NCBI GenBank assembly: GCA_029964075.1
Contig: CM057138.1
Coordinates: 5,512,932 to 5,576,931 of the forward strand
DNA from: Patiria pectinifera
Lineage: Eukaryota; Echinodermata; Asteroidea; Valvatida; Asterinidae
Direction of reading: 5' to 3'
DNA: 64,000 nucleotides
A model generated the notes under the pieces. The model was not told where the DNA came from. It did not search any database and was given only the letters and a program-made list of their open reading frames with translations. Shown piece by piece: positions 57,433 to 64,000 of the stretch (position 1 is the stretch's first letter; each line of letters starts with the position of its first letter). The translations under genes and the position numbers were made by a program.

Positions 57433-57500
57433 CTACGACATGAGTTCGCAGACAGACAGCGCACAGACTTTAGGGAGGACTCTTTTTTTTAAAAAGATCT
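57433..57500 (-). promoter_or_regulatory. Candidate core promoter / 5' UTR of the collagen gene, with a two-codon uORF
   Basis: Upstream of exon 1, the minus strand has a TTTTTAAAAAAAAG tract around 57484-57497 that could act as a TATA-like element, and a minimal ATG-TCG-TAG upstream ORF at 57441-57433. The start site is unknown. A tatccccacag just before the 57348 ATG also looks like a splice acceptor, so a separate non-coding first exon farther right is equally possible. Confidence 0.25.
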
Positions 57501-58384
57501 CAGTTCTTCTGTCAACCAGCTCCCTGTTGACTGAATTGAGCACAAAGTCCGGCCCAGTGAGAACTTGTTACACCAGAGGCAGCCAGACGATGCCACCGTA
57601 CCCTAAGCAGTACCAGTGCGCCGTCCGGTTTTCCTGGGGTTGTAACCACTCGCCTTGGCTAGCCGAATCCTGGTCCCGCGCCCTGGCCAGTCGTGCACCT
57701 TGCCAAGAGGTAGAGTACATACAAGCGACCGTGTGCCCGTGGATCCAACACGACGTACCCAGACAGCTGAACTGTAACTTTAACCAGCGAATCATAGGCC
57801 AGAGAAGTGGAGCGACTGCGGACGTCTCATTTCGATATGGGGGTGACAAAGGTGACTTCGGAGGGAACCTAAAAATACAAACTACTAAAGATTTCGCCTT
57901 GTGTTACTAGGTCAACTTTGAGCGTCACCTACCCGACAAAAAACTAAAACCTAAATCACTGATTCTTCTCCATCCCCGAGGAGCGCTGAAATTTCACATT
58001 ACTCACTCGATGACAAACGCAAGCAGATCATTCCATTAAGTGCTTCCTAGACAACCCCTACATTCTTACAAGTTGCAAAAGTCTTAACCTTTAATCCCGC
58101 CCCGTGGTGTGTACCAACTGTTATTGCAGCGCCATTCAGTCCGTGTACTGCAACAGTTGAACTGACTGTCACTTATGGACTTGATACTGAATGTCAAAAG
58201 CAAATTTGAGAATTTCCAAAAGAAATATTCATCACGATTTGGGCGCAATTCGGCGGAGAATGCACTTAGTAGAAACCAGCACCCACACAACATTAAAAGC
58301 ATGAAAGAAAGACGAAGAAAGGAAAACATTTCATCATAGAAAAAATAAAGGCTAACAATCACAAGACTTGTCCGTTCTACTTAT

Positions 58385-58705
58385 ACGTGAACAATACTAA
58401 CGTTTGCCAACGCTTAGAACGTTCGCGAAAGCGTACAAACAAATGAAAAACGTTAGCAACAGTGGCGAACGGTCTTCCCGAGTCGTTTGCTATGTCCTCC
58501 AAGACGGCAAACTCGTATATATCGAGTTGTCGGAGCTGAAATGTTCCGTTTTGAATAAAAAAATCTCAGATTTGAAAAGCTGCTATCTAAACAGTGACAC
58601 TAGTGGCACTGGGCGCCACCATTTTGACAACAGTTTATTCGTTCTTATTTTTTGCTTAGGGGTTAGCACGTTCGTAAGGGCCTTGCTAACGTTATTGAGT
58701 TATTA
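58385..58705. mobile_element. Probable inverted-repeat element (CTAACG/CGTTAG)
   Basis: caatactaacgtttgccaac..gaacgttcg at the left is loosely inverted as gcacgttcgtaagg..ttgctaacgttattg at the right. A 100-codon + frame inside (58404-58706) has no family resemblance. Confidence 0.4.
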
Positions 58706-59152
58706 GAGAAGTCATATATAATACGAAATGGCTTCCACTGATGCGCAGTAAGCAACATTCCAGTTCTGACATAAACGAAGACAGTCAAGACACATGGATG
58801 TTTGCACACAAAAACATTGGAATATTTGTTCAATATGCTACATGAATCTATGTACATTATTATGAATAATTTTGGAATAATACGTTATCATCCCCCCCCC
58901 CAAAAAAAAACCAAATCCATATTAAATTGTCATTTATAAAAAGCATTATAGATTAGGTAATCAGTTTTCCAAAGTGGGGAAATTGTATTCAATCTGTCTT
59001 GATCTTGTTACTCAGGAAAAGTTAGATCAGTAGTATTCGGTATAGCAGCTGGGTCTCTATCCTCACGGGTATCTTTATGCTGTATTCTCCTGGTAGAAGC
59101 GCGGCAATTGTAATAAAGTGTCTTGCCTATGAACACCTTGATCACGTCCGGG

Positions 59153-59430
59153 GAGTAAGGTTGGCGAAGTGGTACTTTTCTCGCCTTCCCGTGATCGCTG
59201 TGACCTTGCCAAGGTTCGAATCTCGCATGGGCAAACACGGTGGATTGGGTTTTCAGTCCCTGATTCCTAGGGTTTTCTCTATAGAATATACTTCTGGGGT
59301 TTTCCTCCCACCTCTAAAACAGTAATTTGTTCGCATTGTTTTCTTCCTACAGCTTTCTTCCGGCTTGCAAGCTACAGTGCCTAGGGGCCTTTTGAGGAAT
59401 CCTTGGTTTCATTGGCAGAAATAAATACTA
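59153..59430 (+). mobile_element. tRNA-derived SINE (family S2), best copy
   Basis: Head gtaaggttggcgaagtggta (A box) and perfect B box ggttcgaatc (59213-59222), then the body ggattgggttttcagtccct and cttctggggttttcctccca, ending in a taaataatgaaa tail. Second copy at 6484-6722. Confidence 0.65.
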
Positions 59431-60070
59431 AATAATGAAAAGGTTGAATCCCGCGTGTCATTGCACATTTGCACTCCAAGTGAAATTAATCAGTGGGTTA
59501 TTGAAAGAAAAAAACAAAAGAACACATTTTTTTTTAAATCAATGTGATTTGAATTATAAAGACGAAAGTGAGCTTCGGCCACAATGCGGCGATCAAAACT
59601 ATCGGCAGGTTGAAATTGAGGACAAGGACAGCATATGGTGTGGTTCTTAGCGGCGACAGAGTGAATTTCTACCCAGAAAGTGAAACAACGCAACGGGTGT
59701 ATAATGGCGCCGCGGATATTACGCAACTGGTACCACTTAAATTCTGTTCAATTTTCATGGATCTAGTTCAACTGCAAGTTCTTGGTTTGCTTGCCGTCCA
59801 ATGTCGATGCTTTCGGTGTACAGTACAGTCCTGCGGCGCGGTGACATTCCGAAAGGTCATTTCTCGGTTACAAGGTCCCCCATACCGACAATGAAGAATA
59901 ACATTAACACAAAGTGCACAGACCTTAGCCCAGCCATTTTAGACAATTAACCACATAGTTACTGCTAGATTGCTAACAAAAAGAAACACCATACGATTCG
60001 TCTATAAATAAATTGTTTTAGTCAAGGACCACTTTCTTCCAATGATGTCACTTTGAATTCCCTGTATATG

Positions 60071-60905
60071 TTAAAGGTCTCTTGGAACATTTGCCTTTTG
60101 CGCATTTTTCGTTTGAAGCAACAAAATTGTTCAAAAGAAATTGTTCTTAAGAAGGTTGCATAACAACCATGGGCGTCAATTATTGGTAGGGGATGGGGAG
60201 ACCCCCCCCCCCCCACACACACACACACCCCTACACACACACTTTTTAAAGTGGGGGTATCATGTCGTTTGTCCCCCCCCCCCCAACTTTTTTTTATCCC
60301 CAAATAAAAAATGTAGTCTAGTTACCTGATTCAATGACTCCAAACTCGAAAATGATGTTTAAAAGATGTTTAAGTGGTCAGAAATTGCCTCAGATGGCAA
60401 CAAAGAGCGTCTAGAATCCAAAATTTTTTTTTGGGGGGGGGGGGCAGGGTGCCCCGAATCCCACGCCGTTAGGGCTTCTCGCTTCGCGCTTGCATTAGTG
60501 CTCACCAATGCACACACACGGCCCCCCCCCCCCCACCCACACACACACACACACACTTTTGAGAAGCGATTGACAACCTTGATAAAAACAAATTTGTTAT
60601 GGAACTATACATTTTCAGAAAACAGACAAAACGTATGTACAATTTTGGGTCCCGTAACGTGATCCCATTGCTAATGCAGGTAAAAAAAAAAATCAAAACA
60701 GTGCCCACGGGCATATTTTCTTAACACCAACTTCACTGAATATTTTCTTTCGAATGATCCGGCGGATCAATTTCACAGGGTATTTGGTACCAGCCTTATC
60801 TTCACTTTGAGTAACAATTTTTTTTGTTAAGTCGGTACGTTCGTACTACGTTTACGGGGACATTTTGTAAAATTTGCTAATATTCCTACGCGTCTTAAAA
60901 AGATC
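60071..60905. mobile_element. MITE family T copy interrupted by GC-run elements
   Basis: Left part gttaaaggtc..cgtttgaagcaac and right part ttcacagggtatttggta..acgcgtcttaaaa belong to family T. Between them (about 60170-60590) are C/G runs, CA microsatellites and the ggtcagaaattgcctcagat block shared with 4750 and 26960. Confidence 0.5.
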
Positions 60906-62290
60906 TCGATCAGAAAACACTACAAGAAAATTTAGGCTACAATTAAAGTTTAAGTACCTGCCACTTTGATTTCGTCAATTAAAGATGTACAGTTATTTTC
61001 GAATTTCACCCGATTTTTTTTTATTTCTGCTTTTCTAGCAATCAAACGGTAATTACATAATAAATATACTTCAGTTGGTTTTGTAGTTAAAAAGTGAAAT
61101 ATAAAAACTAAGTTCTTGCCTCTTTTCGAAATATCAAATACTTACACGAACGCACACCATTCTCGTATTTTTATCTGTTATTACTTTTTTGGTTCCTTTT
61201 TCTAACAAAAGAATGTCTTACAGAACAGAAACTGAATAAGCTTGGGAGTGAAACATTCAGTGACTGACAACTACAGAGGGCGCTCAAAATGTACGAAGTG
61301 GTGAAAAGTACATGGGTAATTGAAAACATGATAAGCCATGGACTATGTATGTGGCCTTGACGACCTTATGTGACTGTCTGAGTGAAGTTATTAGTGTCGC
61401 GCCGGGATCTGCATGCTTTTTCAGCAGATGGCGCATAGTTGACATTGTATTAATAACTAGTCCTACCGAACGCGACGGGCACTTCCTGTTACCCTGAGCT
61501 TTGAAACACTCAATGACAGAGAAATAACCTGTGGATTTTACGACGGTTCCAAAAGCATACACCTAGGCCTGTGAGAACTTTACCATTCCGTCTTTAACAA
61601 CGGCATAGCAAGCGATCGGCCTATCAAACTTACAGCTGTACATTACAACATGATAATTGAATCAGTGCAAGCATATAAAATTAATGTCGCTTATTTCACG
61701 CGAAGTTGCATGTTCTTCGCTCGAATTTTACGCATTGGGAAAAAATAGTCTGTTCACGGCCAAGCCGGATGCGGTTTTTTTTTTTAGCATGCATGTACAT
61801 CGTATTTTAACCAATCACATCTTGCACCCTAACGTGAATTGTTATCACGCTGTGTGGATGGAAGACACTAAGGTTCTTAAGTGTTTTCCCTTCAATTAAA
61901 CTTATGCCAACCAACCAAAAATATTGTTGAAATGAACATGGTTCCTACCACAGATCTTGCGATCCATAATTCATTCCACAATCCACTAGGCCCCTGTGGC
62001 AGATCGATGAAAGCCGTTGATAATTTTTTTTTTAATGTACATGTATGCATGATTGAGTGATAGCAATGCTGTGACGTCATTGTTATTTTCTTATGAATAA
62101 ACATCAAACCAGCTGAATAATCAGGATCCATTGACGTAACGGTGTGCTGCACACAAAAAACACCGCAAGCCGGAAGAAATTATATCTACCGCCACCTATC
62201 GCCAAAACATGTCTACATTATTTTGACTGGTGGGACAACAGACATATTATATGTCCATAGGTGGGACAAGACGTGTTGTGCAATGGTTGT

Positions 62291-62322
62291 ACCATGGAGC
62301 TATTAACACATAGCTCCATGGT
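62291..62322. repeat. Perfect 13-bp hairpin
   Basis: accatggagctat-taacac-atagctccatggt. No T-run follows, so not a terminator; probably a remnant of an inverted-repeat element. Confidence 0.7.
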
Positions 62323-64000
62323 TGTACACACCTGCAGCCAAGTTTTGACTGTGACGCGAAAATAGGTTCCAGGCCAGGCGGTGAGTGAGTGACGTGAATC
62401 GTGTCAGAGTTGTTCGTCATAAATGAGCGTCGTTTATTTAATTTGTTCAAAATTGCCAGTGGCAAAGATGGCCTGCAATGCATATGTTTGCGTGCAGCAG
62501 CCATTGAATTGATCAGCAGCCTGCTTCAGGTATCCCCAAGCTGTAAAGGCTAAAATGAAGGAGGAACACACTTAGGTTCCACACCTATATATGGGTCTAA
62601 ACCCATCCGCCGAGCTCATGAAGAGAAGTCATACCCTCAAAATATTCTATATAATAGAGTTCCGAGAGCCACAATCTTGAAGAATTGAAAAGATATGGCA
62701 ATGAACCTTTGGCCCGGTCTTAAGGCTTGAATTCTGAACATTTTTGGATGCAATTGGGCTCGAAAGTGGCGCTATTTTGCTAGTTGTGGAGGGATCGTTT
62801 TTCAAGATGGCTACTTTTCCACTTTGGGAAAAATAGGAGTCGTCTTTTTTGGGTGAGAATTTCTCGGGAAAAGTCAATGGTCAACCCACCAAAATAGAAA
62901 AGAAAATGAAAGATGACATGTTGATCATAATTTTTCTGTGCATTTTACAATAAATACCTTGTGTGAGAGTTCTGAATATTTCTTAAAAGAATTTTAAATC
63001 GTTGGCATTTAGCACTGGTGTCTAGGGGAATTTTAATGCAGGGGTGCTTTTTTTTAGTCTCAACTGTTGCTCTCTCAAGGAGTCTGGCAGGCTTTTTTGT
63101 GCTTACTTAAACAGTGACAAACATGTGATCGCGAAAACCAAGAATAAGGCGCGAGAGAGTGTGATGTTCCGCTGAGCACGGAAAAAATGAGGTCTAAGAC
63201 CGAGAGGGACTGCATATACCACCTGTTGAGAAGGAAGAGCAATCGATGGTGAAGCTGCCAGATGCCGAGCCAAGTACTCGGACGTCCGTAGCTCATCATA
63301 GCGGAGTCATCACAACATCCATTATTCAACCCACTCAAACTCACTCCAGATGCAGTATTTTATAGGATGTCGCGCCAATCCAAAGACACCAAGATGTGCG
63401 GGCGCTGTCCATAGATAAAACACATCCGACATTTTCTGGTTTAAACGTTATATCTAATTGCATTCTCGTTTCCACCATGGATTTCCCCAAACTCTCAATT
63501 TCCAATCCCCGAATTTATATTCCGTAGATGTCTCCAAATTCTATTCCGTAGATGTCTCCCAAAGAAGTCCCTAACTTTGATGGAGGCAACCCTTCCGGAC
63601 TTTGCTCCTTTGAAAATGGCGGCCCATTGTTGTTTCAAGCGTTGTTCCATATCAGTGGTCACTGTTCAACCCCCTAAATACATCTTGGGACTAGAGCACG
63701 ATGTAATCCTCTTACATGTACCTTGACCGCGTTCACCCTCAAAAGGCTGTGTGGTGTTACTGGCGTCATGCTCGTGCCAAGATTGACCAGACTACGTCAT
63801 CATGGCCGCTACTCTGCCAGCAACTCAAACGGACTGGCAGAATTCCTAAGTGCCGAGTGTCCCGAGTTCTCAAGAATTGACGTTAAACTCAGCAGTATTG
63901 TCTACACTCTCATCATACAGCATTCATAAATGGTATGAAGGCCGCACATGTCAAAAACCTTTTTTTTTTCCTCGGTCGGTATCGCGATGTGGCTGTAAGA

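Larger units (their letters stand above)
57501..64000. other. Upstream intergenic region
   Basis: 57540-57800 is GC-richer than its surroundings and could be part of the promoter. Beyond the repeats listed above, 60910-64000 has only small features such as a tattccgtagatgtctcc duplication (63519-63559). I found no gene here with recognisable domains. Confidence 0.55.

Noticed and set aside
57335-57910. Longest open reading frame in the window (191 codons, + strand)
   Set aside because: It overlaps exon 1 in antisense, shows no domain or motif, and is in a locally GC-rich stretch where open frames arise by chance.
58404-58706. 100-codon + frame upstream of the gene
   Set aside because: Falls within an inverted-repeat block and has no recognisable domain.

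Overview
This window is eukaryotic DNA, most likely from a marine invertebrate deuterostome (an echinoderm or hemichordate is my best guess, not proven). It is AT-rich and intron-dominated, with many short inverted-repeat transposons, tRNA-derived SINEs, GT-AG introns and no operons. It holds the 5' part of one minus-strand gene: a fibrillar procollagen of the clade B (type V/XI) kind. I could assemble 22 exons (57348 down to 1377). They join without any frame break into 708 codons (2124 nt) spread over 56 kb. The gene continues off the left edge.

In transcription order (right to left) the exons encode: a signal peptide (exon 1); a laminin-G-like TSPN domain with its four expected cysteines (exons 2-5); one short, acidic, Tyr/Ser-rich variable-region exon (6); a minor triple helix with one short interruption (7-10); a 35-residue non-helical linker/N-telopeptide (11); and the start of the main, uninterrupted Gly-X-Y helix (12-22), 90 triplets, about a quarter of a normal 1014-residue helix. 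Helix exons are 54, 45, 99 or 108 nt and all start on a complete Gly codon. Their order matches the vertebrate fibrillar pattern if three neighbouring vertebrate exon pairs are fused here. The rest of the helix and the C-propeptide are outside the window.

Most of the sequence is intron, chiefly intron 1 (14.2 kb) and intron 3 (11.6 kb). The introns are a record of nested mobile elements: hAT-type MITEs with 8-bp target duplications, a Mutator-like foldback with a 9-bp duplication, TTAA-flanked elements, a CAGGGTGAG family, SINEs with recognisable A and B boxes, LINE tails, and several satellites. Upstream of the gene (57.4-64 kb) I find no convincing second gene.

I see no bacterial, viral or CRISPR system. 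The most interesting signals are the conserved exon architecture, the inverted repeat pair around exons 13-14, a SINE ending beside a splice donor, and the hAT element built from a repeated 16-bp subterminal motif.
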